Assembly: GCF_014695715.1 (NCBI RefSeq)
Contig: NZ_JACJOT010000018.1
Location: 248,001-312,000, forward strand
Length of the DNA: 64,000 bases
Direction of reading: 5' to 3'
From: Microcoleus sp. FACHB-68
GTDB taxonomy: Bacteria; Cyanobacteriota; Cyanobacteriia; Cyanobacteriales; Oscillatoriaceae
Below, one piece after another: positions 50,984-60,332 of this stretch. A model generated the notes under the pieces. It saw nothing but the letters and a program-made list of their open reading frames with translations, did no database searches and was not told the origin of the DNA. Position numbers and translations under genes: made by a program. Position 1 is the stretch's first letter. Each line of letters opens with the position of its first letter.

Positions 50984-52885
50984 ATGGAAGATAATGGCCA
51001 GGGTAGCTTCTATCAAGTACAGGGGGGTACACTCCCTCTCGAAGCGCCAACTTATGTAGGACGAGAGGCAGACGAAGAACTTTATAATTTTGCGCGTTCT
51101 ACTCATATTTATGAGCGAGTCTGTTATGTGCTTGCGCCTCGTCAAATGGGCAAGTCTAGCTTGATGGTAAAAACAGCACAGAAACTAACCGAAGAAGGCG
51201 CAATCTGTGTTCAGCTAAATTTACACCGGCTTGGCAGCGTAGAGTCTGAAAAATTTCTTTGGTTTAACATTCTCCGGGAAATTTGCAAAGGTATTTCTAT
51301 CCCCAATCTTAATTTATTGGAACGGTTAGATTTTGTCTGGTATAAAAACCAAGATATTCAGCCTTCAGTCAGATTTGAAGAATTTTTAATTGAAGAAATT
51401 TTAAGTAAAATAGAAGACAAAAAACTGGTTATTTTTATCGATGAAATTCAAACTTTGATAAACTGGAATTTACAAGATTCTTTTATTGGAGAAATTAAAG
51501 CCTTATCAGACAAAAAAGATAAATCTCCCTTAACCCGCCTCACATTCGTTCTGCTTGGCGTCGCTAAACCCTCAGATTTTGTCACTAAAAATTATCCACT
51601 GAATGTCGGAATTCAAATCGAACTGAGCAATTTGACCGGCGACTGTGAACCCCTACGTCGGGGACTCGACCGAGTCACCAAAGACGCAAATGAAGCCGCA
51701 AAACTTCTAGATTTGATTCTTTACTGGACAGGGGGCCAACCTTTTCTCACTCAGGTTGTCTGCAATTTAGTGATAAGCAGTCCTAAGCTGCAAGAAAATT
51801 CAAATTTAGAAGAGTATGTAGCAAAAATTGTCCAAACTAAAATCATTAAAAACTGGCGTAAGCAAGACAGAAATGTTCACTTTCAAGAAATCGAAAACTA
51901 TTTTATTCGGGGTCAAACAAGTGGTAAACTTCTCAAGCTTAAAGCTTTAGCCCTTTATCATAAAATTTTAACCCAAAGCTCGATTCGTTTCAAAGGATTT
52001 TCTGAACAGTGGGAATTAATTATCTCAGGTTTAGTGACAAAAGAAGAGGGTCTCCTGAAAGTCACAAATCCGATTTACCAACAAGTTTTCAATCTAACTT
52101 GGGTTCGAGAAAAACAAGCATTTTTGCAGGAGGATATGATGGCCGAACCAATTGAAAGAATTTACAACCGTGACGTATTTATTCTCATCGATCAAAGCGC
52201 TTCCATGAGTTTAAAAGATGTTGGCAGTAACAAAAGCCGCTGGCAGCAAATGGAAGAACTCGTAATGGGTCATGTTGGGCAAATTTTAACCAGACGTCCC
52301 AAAGACAACCCAGATTTAAAGGTCTGTGAAGAAGTTGCTATCACAACCTTTAACCGGCGCAGATTTCGAGGCCAGATCCGTCAAGTTTCCATCCCAGAAC
52401 AAGTTCGTTCTCTGTTTTTGGAAAATAACCCAGATGCCAACACCCATATCGCGCCGGCATTGCGTAAGTGTTTAGAAAATTGGTTTGATGGACGCGAAAA
52501 AATAACGCTTCAGGATATTCAGGAAGGCAAATCAAAAGGCGCATTCTTTATCATCTACATTGATGGTGGGTTTGACGATCTTCCCGAATTTAAAACCTTG
52601 CTGAAACAGACTTGTGCCAAAATAGATGATGAAAGAATTGTCAAATTTATCATTATTGGCTTAGGTCTAGGTAAAGATATCAACCTCAAAGAATTTGATG
52701 ATTTGGAGGTTAATTTACAGGGAGATAAAGACCTCTACGATGAAGATTGTCGGGTTGTTGTCTTTGAGATCGAGGAGGATATGGACGATATCATAGAACT
52801 AATGCAGCGACACCTCCAAGACTCAAAAGATCGGGAAGAATATCGTGAAAACTTGCGCGAAGGTTCTCGACACAAAAACGGCTAG
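50984..52885 (+). CDS. AAA-like (AAA_35-type) ATPase fused to a von Willebrand factor A domain
   Basis: A 633-aa protein. The ORF is open 30 codons further up, over the tail of the upstream gene, but the ATG at 50984 (MEDNGQGSFYQVQGG) gives the normal family start. The ATPase domain (about 1-380) has LEAPTYVGREADEELYNFA, Walker A RQMGKSS at 53-59, Walker B LVIFIDEIQ at 148-156 and a C-terminal helical lobe. The vWA domain (about 395-600) keeps a full MIDAS: DQSAS at 403-407, Thr487 in NTHIAPA, and Asp527 in IDGGFDD. The tail is very acidic then basic (EEDMDDIIELMQ, RENLREGSRHK). Partner of the preceding ATPase; together they look like an ATP-dependent scaffold, but I know no described pair with this layout. 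Confidence 0.85.
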   Translation: MEDNGQGSFYQVQGGTLPLEAPTYVGREADEELYNFARSTHIYERVCYVLAPRQMGKSSLMVKTAQKLTEEGAICVQLNLHRLGSVESEKFLWFNILREICKGISIPNLNLLERLDFVWYKNQDIQPSVRFEEFLIEEILSKIEDKKLVIFIDEIQTLINWNLQDSFIGEIKALSDKKDKSPLTRLTFVLLGVAKPSDFVTKNYPLNVGIQIELSNLTGDCEPLRRGLDRVTKDANEAAKLLDLILYWTGGQPFLTQVVCNLVISSPKLQENSNLEEYVAKIVQTKIIKNWRKQDRNVHFQEIENYFIRGQTSGKLLKLKALALYHKILTQSSIRFKGFSEQWELIISGLVTKEEGLLKVTNPIYQQVFNLTWVREKQAFLQEDMMAEPIERIYNRDVFILIDQSASMSLKDVGSNKSRWQQMEELVMGHVGQILTRRPKDNPDLKVCEEVAITTFNRRRFRGQIRQVSIPEQVRSLFLENNPDANTHIAPALRKCLENWFDGREKITLQDIQEGKSKGAFFIIYIDGGFDDLPEFKTLLKQTCAKIDDERIVKFIIIGLGLGKDINLKEFDDLEVNLQGDKDLYDEDCRVVVFEIEEDMDDIIELMQRHLQDSKDREEYRENLREGSRHKNG

Positions 52886-52936
52886 ACTTTAATTCAAGAG
52901 GCGGGTTAGCGTACTTGATCAGATAAATTTATATAA

Positions 52937-52971
52937 ACCATCTGTGTTTATCTGTGTTTATCTGTGGTTAA
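52937..52971. repeat. CATCTGTGTTTATCTGTGGTT-type iterons
   Basis: Three units of (T)ATCTGTGTTT ending CTGTGGTTAA, 52 bp after the vWA gene. Same dispersed family as 22251, 48100 and 53990-54100. Confidence 0.85.
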
Positions 52972-53022
52972 TTTAAAAACCTCTATTCTTGCCACAATAC
53001 GCAAGATCAACCCGCCTTTACT

Positions 53023-53865
53023 TCAAGAATCATTTGTCATTGCCGATAAAATGGCTTGCTGGCTAACCTCAGCATAAACCGTTTTTAAATACTGCATGAC
53101 AGCCGGCACAGTCGCATTCGCATTATTTGAGCGAGAATTTTCACTACCATCCGATGGTAAAGGAATGGGACCAAGTACATCTAAAATTGTTTCACTGCTG
53201 GGTGCCGGCGCAATTACAACCAGAGAAGATTCCAGTTGCTCATTATATTGCCAAAACTGCTCGATTTGAGGCATAGAGCTAGAGGCAGGAAAAGGAGTCT
53301 TTTCCCCCTCTCCTCCATTCTCTCCCTCTCCCTTCCCTCGCAACAAGCGTAGCGCATCAATAATTTGCTCTTTGCTGCGTCCCCGGAGTTGAAACAAAAC
53401 GAACGGATCTTCACTGAAGCGATCACCCAGAAGATAATAAATTGCCCCAATATGTTTGCAGGGATTTGCCTTATCCGGACAGCTACACCGGCTGCGAATA
53501 TCATCAAGCCGGTAGGGAAACAAATTTAACCCATTTTTAATAAAAACCTGTTCAATATTTTGTGGCATTTCTCCTGCCAGCATTTTAGCCGAAAATAGCG
53601 CTTTTTCCGATAGCGTCTCAATCACATAACTCCACTCTTCATCGGTAAAAGCATCCATAGACAAAGAAACTTGATAAGGTTCAGGATCAGTGCCTTGAAC
53701 CCTAGCTAATACTTTTGGCCCTTTAAATTCAATACTGAGAACATTACCCTCCCTTGCATAAACCCTCGCCCTTTCCAAGCGCTTCTTAAAACGGTAAGAA
53801 TCCAACAACTCCAACCACCGTTCCACCCACCACTCACGACTAACCTGAATATTGCTTCCAGTCAT
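53023..53865 (-). CDS. SWIM zinc-finger protein, likely partner of the SNF2 helicase
   Basis: A 280-aa protein; I start it at ATG 53865 because a strong GGAAGGAGA ribosome-binding site precedes it. Strand/helix core WWVERWLELLDSYRFKKRLE and a beta segment (NVLSIEFKGPKVLARVQG) lead to the SWIM finger at about 126-137, with CSCPDKANPCKHIGA (C-x-C-x(n)-C-x-H). It continues with ALRLLRGKGEG and a Glu/Gly/Lys low-complexity stretch, then a helical C-terminus. SWIM fingers bind DNA or proteins and accompany SNF2 helicases in bacteria. It lies 277 bp downstream of the SNF2 gene on the same strand. Confidence 0.88.
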   Translation of the reverse strand: MTGSNIQVSREWWVERWLELLDSYRFKKRLERARVYAREGNVLSIEFKGPKVLARVQGTDPEPYQVSLSMDAFTDEEWSYVIETLSEKALFSAKMLAGEMPQNIEQVFIKNGLNLFPYRLDDIRSRCSCPDKANPCKHIGAIYYLLGDRFSEDPFVLFQLRGRSKEQIIDALRLLRGKGEGENGGEGEKTPFPASSSMPQIEQFWQYNEQLESSLVVIAPAPSSETILDVLGPIPLPSDGSENSRSNNANATVPAVMQYLKTVYAEVSQQAILSAMTNDS

Positions 53866-53929
53866 TTTCTCTCCTTCCCTATAGAATATTTTTCTTATCC
53901 CGCTCAACTATTAAATTAAGCCCAAAAAC

Positions 53930-54100
53930 TCATCTGCACTCATCTGTATTTATCTGTATATGCCTGCCGGCACGCTACGCTTTCATCTGTGTGCATCTGT
54001 GTGCATCTGTGGTTAAAAAACTCTTCCCTCCCTCCTCACCCACAAATTACACTAAATGAGAATATCCATCTGCGTTTATCTGCGTTTATCTGCGGTTAAA
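53930..54100. repeat. Dense ATCTGTGT/ATCTGCGT iterons between the SNF2 and SWIM genes
   Basis: Four tracts occur in the 277-bp gap: around 53935-53965 (ATCTGTATTTATCTG), 53990-54012 (ATCTGTGTGC x2, then ATCTGTGGTTAAAA) and 54066-54098 (ATCTGCGTTTATCTGCGTTTATCTGCGGTT). Two of them are each followed by the same AAAAACTCTTCCCTCC string. The repeats may affect mRNA stability or be mobile short elements. Confidence 0.88.
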
Positions 54101-54142
54101 AAACTCTTCCCTCCTTCCTCACCAAAAACTACCCCAAATCCT

Positions 54143-57100
54143 TCAATCCCCCTCCTCATCAATAACCGCAGTGCGATCAAGCAACAACAAATTACGCAAC
54201 TGATCCGTATCCATTTGAGTCAACCACTGCTCACCTTCCCCCACAACTTGATCAGCTAGCGCCTTTTTGCTTTCTATAATGTCATGAATCTTTTCCTCCA
54301 AAGTGCCGTTGCAGACAAACTTATGCACCTGAACATTCCGCGTTTGACCAATCCGAAATACCCGATCAGTCGCCTGATTTTCCACCGCAGGGTTCCACCA
54401 GCGATCATAGTGAAAAACATGATTTGCCCGCGTTAAATTCAGCCCAGTTCCTCCAGCCTTCAACGATAAAATCATAATTCTCGGCCCTTGCGGATCATGC
54501 TGAAATCGGTCAATCATCTCCTCACGCTGCTGCTTGCCGGTGCTGCCGTACAAAAACAAAACTTCCCGCCCAAACTGTTTTTCCAAATGCGGTTTAAGCA
54601 ACTTGCCCCACTCAGCAAACTGCGTAAAGATTAAAGCCCGATCACCTTCCGCTAAAACTTCCTCCAGCATTTCTTGTAAGCGCAGAAGCTTTCCAGATTG
54701 CTGCGTGCTAATTCCCGCCAAACCGGCATTAGTTGCCAACTTAGCAGTTTTCCCACCCTCGCTTGAACTTTTACCCTTTGACTTCTCAGGTTTTCCTGTA
54801 AACAAAACCGGGTGATTGCAAACTTGCTTAAGCTTCACCAACAGCGCTAAAATCATGCCGTGTCGCTGAATTCCTTCCGCTGATTCTATCTCCGCCAAAG
54901 ACTCATCAACTAGCTTTTGATAGAGAGAAGCTTGTTCCGCAGAAAGACCGCAAAATACCGTCATTTCTTGCTTCTCAGGCAAATCTTGAATAATCGTACG
55001 ATCCGTTTTTAACCGGCGCAGAATAAACGGTTGCACAAGCGAACGCAACGTTTGCAACGACGAGGTATCCCCATACTTCTCAATCGGAATCGCAAACCGG
55101 CGCTGAAAGAAATTCCGCTGCCCCAAATATCCGGGATTCAGAAAATCTAAAATTGACCACAATTCTTGCAGCCGGTTTTCCACCGGAGTGCCGGTTAAGG
55201 CTATCCGAAATTGAGTCTCTAATTGCCGCACCGCTTGCGACTGTTTCGCCTCAGAATTCTTAATATTCTGCGCCTCATCTAAAACCACCCCTTGCCAAGA
55301 AACACTTTGCAAATCTTTGGCATCACGATACACCAACGGATAGCTCGTAATCACCAAATTTTTGCCATTAACTGCACTGGCAAACGCCTTTCCTTTAGCG
55401 CGTTTATCTCCGTGATGCACCATCACTTTCAATGTCGGGCCAAATTTCTTGACTTCGCGCTCCCAATTACCTAAAACTGAGGTTGGACAAACCAAAAGCA
55501 CCGGCGATTCCAGTGCATCTTGCTCTTGCAAGTGAAGCAGAAACGCAATCGTCTGAACGGTTTTTCCTAACCCCATATCATCCGCCAGACAAGCACCCAA
55601 GCCCCACTGTTCCAAAAATGCCAGCCAGCCGGCACCTAAAGATTGATAAGGGCGCAATTCACCTCGGAAACTTTCTGGCGTAGCGATCGCCTCTGGTGCG
55701 CGATTGGTTGTCAGGTTCGCAAATAACTCCTCAAGCTTGCCACCGGCTTCAAAACTCACCACCGGCAGCTTCTCAATCATCTGCGAATCACCCGTCCCCA
55801 GCCGCAGCGCATCCTCCAAAGACAGTTCCATCTGATCTTTGCGACTGGTAAAGAAATTTTGCGCCGCCTTCACATCCTGCGGGCGCAACTCCACCCACTC
55901 GCCATTAATTTCCACCAAGGGAGAATTCAACTTCACCAAGCGCTCAAACTCTGCCTTAGAGAGATTTTGCCCGCCAATGGTTAATTCCCACTTGAAACTC
56001 AGCAGACTCTGCAATCCCAACCGCTCAGTTTTCTTAATTTTCGGCGTTTCCGCTCGAATGCTTAACCCAAGCCGGCTCGCCCATCCTTCCCGGTTTGATA
56101 AACTTGCCGGTAAAATAACCCCCAAACCGCTATCTTCAAACCGCCAAGCACCACTCTTAAGAAACTCATACGCCTGTAGCGGTGTCAGCCGGCAAAACTG
56201 GGGAGACGCCTCCTCCAAACTCGGTTCAATCGCAGCATTAAGCCGGCAAGCCACACCCAATCCCCTCAGCAGCGTTTCTTGCGGCTGTTCAACAATTCGC
56301 CCCTGATAAACAAAGCGTTCAACCGGATGACTCCAAATCGTCTTAGCATCGACAACAAAAGTCGGATCGTCAGCAGCTTGCAAACCATACGCCAGTATCC
56401 ACTCTTTCTCACCGGCAGCCGGTGGGTGAAGTGAAAAGTACGTGCGAAATAACTGCTGTCCCGCCAAATGATGCTGCACCGGCACCATCCAAGCCTTGAG
56501 TGTAGCCTCCAAACGTTCCGTCGCCATTGCCGGCGCTTTCACCTCAGCAGACTGCGAACCCAACGCTTGCAACCACTCCCGAAGCGGCGTTACGAATGCC
56601 GGCACACTTTGATTTTTCGCCACCTGTCGCACTTGGGCATCAATGGTACTTTGCAAAAATCCCCACAGCAATTCTTGAGGAGTGGTTGGTAAATTCACTG
56701 CTATTGGGAATTGGGAATTGGGCATTGGGGATTGGGAATTGGCTGTCGTTTCTCTTTCTAATCCCCCATTCCCCATGCCCCATGCCCCATGCCCATTGCC
56801 CCATTCCCCATTCACCTGATATGTCCGACAAGCAGCCGGCATTTGTTTTAAAAAGCGTTCCAGACGCCCTTGATCGGCGGCGCTGTCTAGTAGCGGTTGC
56901 CAGGTGCCGGCTGCGGAATTATCTGTATTGTGTTGAAGTGCCGGTAAAAATTTACACCTTGCCCGTAAATCTAAACTCCATCTTGCCAAATGTGACCAAA
57001 ACCGCAAATCCGCCCCTAAAAAAGAGTCTTCCTCACTCACACTTCCCAGGGGTAATGCTTGCAAAAATTGCATTGCCTCTACAGCGTCTAGACAAAGTCC

Positions 57101-57448
57101 TTCAACTTGCCAAGGGTAAAGATAAACCGGCATTTCCTCACTTTCTGCCGGCGTTGCTGCGGAATGCTGAGGCGTTACCTCACCTGTTTCCGAGATCCGC
57201 GTTGGAACAGAAAAGATCAAAGACTCCCACCGGCTGCTTTTTCCCTTTTCCCCGAATCCCTTAATCGCGGTTATTTTTAACGATTTTATAAATTCTGTTA
57301 GTTCAGCCGGTGCCATTGCCAAAGGATGAGGTAACACCGCTGCAACTTCTGGGGATTCAGACAGCGTCATTCTGCGCCAGACTTCTCCCCAAATAAATAA
57401 ACAACCTCCCTGAGGCTGAATTAACCAACTGCCATGTAAAATTGCCAT
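54143..57448 (-). CDS. SNF2/RapA-type DEAD-like ATPase with SNF2-associated N-terminal domain
   Basis: An 1101-aa protein. The first 480 residues are a family-specific N-terminal region with ILHGSWLIQPQGGCLFIWGE. The ATPase core has Walker A DDMGLGKTVQT (about 622), the DEAH-like VVLDEAQNIKN (about 718), LTGTPVENRLQELWSILDF, and the second lobe with LFLYGSTGKQQREEMIDRF and LSLKAGGTGLNLTRANHVFH. It closes with AVENQATDRVFRIGQTRNVQ, so all seven SF2 motifs can be traced. It should remodel DNA-protein or RNA polymerase complexes. Residues about 212-250 derive from repeat DNA (see the repeat entry) yet keep the frame open. It pairs with the SWIM gene downstream. Confidence 0.93.
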   Translation of the reverse strand: MAILHGSWLIQPQGGCLFIWGEVWRRMTLSESPEVAAVLPHPLAMAPAELTEFIKSLKITAIKGFGEKGKSSRWESLIFSVPTRISETGEVTPQHSAATPAESEEMPVYLYPWQVEGLCLDAVEAMQFLQALPLGSVSEEDSFLGADLRFWSHLARWSLDLRARCKFLPALQHNTDNSAAGTWQPLLDSAADQGRLERFLKQMPAACRTYQVNGEWGNGHGAWGMGNGGLERETTANSQSPMPNSQFPIAVNLPTTPQELLWGFLQSTIDAQVRQVAKNQSVPAFVTPLREWLQALGSQSAEVKAPAMATERLEATLKAWMVPVQHHLAGQQLFRTYFSLHPPAAGEKEWILAYGLQAADDPTFVVDAKTIWSHPVERFVYQGRIVEQPQETLLRGLGVACRLNAAIEPSLEEASPQFCRLTPLQAYEFLKSGAWRFEDSGLGVILPASLSNREGWASRLGLSIRAETPKIKKTERLGLQSLLSFKWELTIGGQNLSKAEFERLVKLNSPLVEINGEWVELRPQDVKAAQNFFTSRKDQMELSLEDALRLGTGDSQMIEKLPVVSFEAGGKLEELFANLTTNRAPEAIATPESFRGELRPYQSLGAGWLAFLEQWGLGACLADDMGLGKTVQTIAFLLHLQEQDALESPVLLVCPTSVLGNWEREVKKFGPTLKVMVHHGDKRAKGKAFASAVNGKNLVITSYPLVYRDAKDLQSVSWQGVVLDEAQNIKNSEAKQSQAVRQLETQFRIALTGTPVENRLQELWSILDFLNPGYLGQRNFFQRRFAIPIEKYGDTSSLQTLRSLVQPFILRRLKTDRTIIQDLPEKQEMTVFCGLSAEQASLYQKLVDESLAEIESAEGIQRHGMILALLVKLKQVCNHPVLFTGKPEKSKGKSSSEGGKTAKLATNAGLAGISTQQSGKLLRLQEMLEEVLAEGDRALIFTQFAEWGKLLKPHLEKQFGREVLFLYGSTGKQQREEMIDRFQHDPQGPRIMILSLKAGGTGLNLTRANHVFHYDRWWNPAVENQATDRVFRIGQTRNVQVHKFVCNGTLEEKIHDIIESKKALADQVVGEGEQWLTQMDTDQLRNLLLLDRTAVIDEEGD
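56699..56815. repeat. Heptamer (STRR) repeat array inside the SNF2 reading frame
   Basis: 56700-56740 is GGGAATT/GGGCATT units and 56765-56815 is CCCCATT/CCCCATG units. Both are in frame and encode about 39 residues rich in Trp, Gly, Asn, Gln and Pro (such as [14 protein letters not shown] and NSQSPMPNSQFP). The same units form intergenic arrays at 32264 and 48279. The array does not interrupt the helicase, so the protein tolerates it as a linker. Confidence 0.95.
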
Positions 57449-58110
57449 TCGATCTAGAAATCCTTACAATTCATCTAACACTGACACTGAAAATGCAACT
57501 TGCTTTGAGGTTTTGCGATTAGCACCTCAAAGATTCGCCCATCCGATCAACTTTCTAAAACTTGAAAATATGAGAATTTTTGATTAATTTTATTAAGAAA
57601 ATATTTTACATTAATCTTATCAAAATTCAGTATTAATGGTATCAAATCGAACCCTATACGGTAAAAAATATCCGGGAGACATCCTTAATAACAAATTTTA
57701 AGAGGGGCTGGGGAATCGAGTCATGATTGATGGGTAAATTTAGGCTAAAGCTCTATCTCAGACAGAATATGCCGGCTGGGGGATAGGTCATCACAAGCTA
57801 TTAACAAGAACAGCCACACCGGCAACAATGCAAGAGAAGCCTAGGGAATATCTGAAACCAAACTTCACCCAAGCCTGTGGCAACATCTACAGCCCTGGCT
57901 TTATTGTACAACCCAACCGGCACCCCAAAGAGAGCGCGGGTTCCACGAGTGGGGGAACAGGTGCAGTTGTGCAAGTCCCAGACAAAGGAAGATTCCCTAT
58001 CCAAAACCAGACAAGCCGGCTAATTTACACACTTATTAACCTTGCGGCAGCACCCGTATATTCAGTGCTACGATTGCCACAGAAAGGAATAGAGAAGGAA
58101 AAAGTGTTGC
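57449..58110. other. About 0.66 kb region upstream of pnp
   Basis: It holds the SNF2 promoter (minus) and the pnp leader. A perfect 9-bp inverted repeat, CTTTGAGGT/ACCTCAAAG (57503-57532), lies at the SNF2 end. A plus-strand open frame (57828-58142, MQEKPREYLKPNFTQACGN) overlaps the pnp start, but its codons and lack of a ribosome-binding site make it doubtful. No rpsO gene precedes pnp here, unlike many bacteria. Confidence 0.5.
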
Positions 58111-60267
58111 ATGAAAGAATTCGACAAGTCGATATCCTTTGATGGACGGGATATTCGGCTGAAGGTTGGCCTACTTGCGCCTCAGGCCGGTGGTTCAGTG
58201 TTAATTCAGTCAGGAGACACGGCTGTTTTAGTGACGGCAACCCGCTCAACAGGAAGAGAGGGCATCGATTTTCTGCCCCTGTTAGTAGACTACGAAGAAA
58301 GACTTTACGCTGCCGGTCGGATTCCTGGTGGGTTCTTGCGGCGGGAAGGGCGTCCCCCCGAAAAAGTGACACTCACCAGCCGTTTGATTGACCGGCCTCT
58401 GCGTCCCCTATTCCCAGGTTGGCTGCGCGATGACATTCAGATCGTCGCAACAACGCTGTCGATGGACGCATTAGTACCGCCGGATGTGCTCGCCGTGACG
58501 GGAGCCTCTGTGGCAGTGCTATTAGCTCAAATTCCCTTTAATGGGCCAATGGCAGCAGTGCGGGTTGGTTTAGTTGGAGATGATTTCGTTATCAACCCAA
58601 CATACCATGAGATTGAAAACGGCGACTTAGATTTAGTGGTCGCAGGCTCCCCAGATGGGGTGATTATGGTGGAAGCCGGTGCGAACCAACTGCCAGAACA
58701 GGACATTATCGAAGCCATCGATTTTGGCTACGAAGCCGCCTGTGACCTGATTAAAGCTCAACGAGAGCTGATGGAAGCACTCGGCATTGGGCTGATTCAA
58801 GAAGAACAGCCGCCCGTCGATCCAACCCTGCAAAACTTTATTCACGATCGCGTCAGCGCAGACATCAAAGCCATTTTGTCTCAGTTTGACCTCGATAAAA
58901 ATGCCCGCGATGCAGCCTTGGATGAAATTAAAGCAACCAAAGTTGTCACCGCGATTGAAGAACTGTCAGAAGATGACCCGTTGCGAGTCGCAGCCACTGC
59001 AAACAGCAAAGCCATCAGCACTGTTTTCAAAGATGTCACCAAACAGCTGATGCGCCGGCAGATTGTAGAAGATGGAGTGCGGGTTGACGGTCGCAAGCTC
59101 GACCAAGTCCGTCCCGTTTCCTGTCAAGTTGGGCTATTGCCGCGACGCGTTCACGGCACCGGCTTATTTAACCGAGGACTCACCCAAGTGATGTCAGTTG
59201 TGACACTGGGAACCCCTGGCGACGCCCAAGATTTGGCAGACGATTTGCACCCGGAAGACGAGAAGCGCTACCTGCACCATTACAACTTCCCTCCCTTCTC
59301 TGTGGGTGAAACCAAGCCGATGAGAGCACCCGGACGCCGCGAAATCGGTCACGGTGCCCTAGCCGCCCGCGCAATTACGCCGATTCTGCCGCCGAAGGAA
59401 GAATTTCCCTATGTGATTCGGGTGGTGTCGGAAATTCTCTCTTCTAATGGTTCCACCTCAATGGGTTCAGTCTGCGGCTCAACCTTAGCCTTGATGGATG
59501 CCGGTGTACCCATCATCAAGCCGGTGAGTGGCGCGGCAATGGGACTGATCAAAGAAGGTGACGAAGTTCGCATCCTCACAGATATTCAGGGCATCGAAGA
59601 CTTTTTGGGCGACATGGACTTCAAAGTGGCCGGCACCGATACCGGCATTACGGCATTGCAGATGGATATGAAAATATCCGGTTTGTCGATACAGGTGATC
59701 GCCGACGCCATCCACCAAGCCAAGCCGGCGCGGATGCACATCCTGGAAAAAATGCTCAGCACGATTGACAAACCCCGTGAAGAACTCTCACCCTTCGCAC
59801 CACGCCTGCTGACGATTAAGATTGACCCAGACTTAATCGGCATGATCATTGGGCCGGGTGGTAAGACGATTAAGGGCATTACCGAAGAAACGGGTGCCAA
59901 GATTGACATTGAGGACGATGGCACCGTCACAATTTCTGCGATAGAAGGCGAAAAAGCTCAGCGAGCACGCACCATTATCCAGAATATGACGCGCAAGCTC
60001 AGTGCCGGCGATGTCTATGTCGGTCACGTCACTCGCATTATCCCCATCGGGGCGTTTGTGGAGTTTCTGCCCGGTAAAGAAGGCATGATCCACATTTCCC
60101 AGATCGCTGACTATCGCGTTGGCAAGGTGGAAGATGAGCTTTCTGTCGGCGATGAGGTGATTATCAAAGTGCGAGAAATCGACCAGAAGGGTCGCATCAA
60201 TCTCACACGCTTGGGTATTCACCCAGATGAGGCGGCGGCAGCACGGGCGGCGGCAGCGAATCCGTAA
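58111..60267 (+). CDS. pnp: Polyribonucleotide nucleotidyltransferase (PNPase)
   Basis: A 718-aa exoribonuclease and polymerase that degrades RNA 3' to 5' and in cyanobacteria also makes heteropolymeric 3' tails. It has two RNase PH-like domains (first with [20 protein letters not shown]; second with [20 protein letters not shown]-type residues and [20 protein letters not shown]), an alpha-helical linker, a KH domain ([20 protein letters not shown]) and an S1 domain ([30 protein letters not shown]). The start has an AGAGAAGGA ribosome-binding site, and length is normal. Monocistronic; converges with the 187-aa gene. Confidence 0.97.
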   Translation: MKEFDKSISFDGRDIRLKVGLLAPQAGGSVLIQSGDTAVLVTATRSTGREGIDFLPLLVDYEERLYAAGRIPGGFLRREGRPPEKVTLTSRLIDRPLRPLFPGWLRDDIQIVATTLSMDALVPPDVLAVTGASVAVLLAQIPFNGPMAAVRVGLVGDDFVINPTYHEIENGDLDLVVAGSPDGVIMVEAGANQLPEQDIIEAIDFGYEAACDLIKAQRELMEALGIGLIQEEQPPVDPTLQNFIHDRVSADIKAILSQFDLDKNARDAALDEIKATKVVTAIEELSEDDPLRVAATANSKAISTVFKDVTKQLMRRQIVEDGVRVDGRKLDQVRPVSCQVGLLPRRVHGTGLFNRGLTQVMSVVTLGTPGDAQDLADDLHPEDEKRYLHHYNFPPFSVGETKPMRAPGRREIGHGALAARAITPILPPKEEFPYVIRVVSEILSSNGSTSMGSVCGSTLALMDAGVPIIKPVSGAAMGLIKEGDEVRILTDIQGIEDFLGDMDFKVAGTDTGITALQMDMKISGLSIQVIADAIHQAKPARMHILEKMLSTIDKPREELSPFAPRLLTIKIDPDLIGMIIGPGGKTIKGITEETGAKIDIEDDGTVTISAIEGEKAQRARTIIQNMTRKLSAGDVYVGHVTRIIPIGAFVEFLPGKEGMIHISQIADYRVGKVEDELSVGDEVIIKVREIDQKGRINLTRLGIHPDEAAAARAAAANP

Positions 60268-60307
60268 AGCGTCGCTTTTGTTGGGTCGTTTGTCAATAAA
60301 ACGTACG

Positions 60308-60332
60308 CCCTGAGCTGTTTGCAAGCTCAGGG
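60308..60332. terminator. Hairpin at the ends of pnp and the 187-aa gene
   Basis: CCCTGAGCT and AGCTCAGGG form a 9-bp perfect stem with a 7-nt loop, overlapping the stop codon of the minus-strand gene. It probably serves both convergent genes; no U-run on the plus strand. Confidence 0.6.

Noticed and set aside
57828-58142. Plus-strand ORF of 104 codons overlapping the pnp start
   Set aside because: It overlaps the strong pnp ribosome-binding site and start; the codon composition is not gene-like. It remains only a weak possibility.
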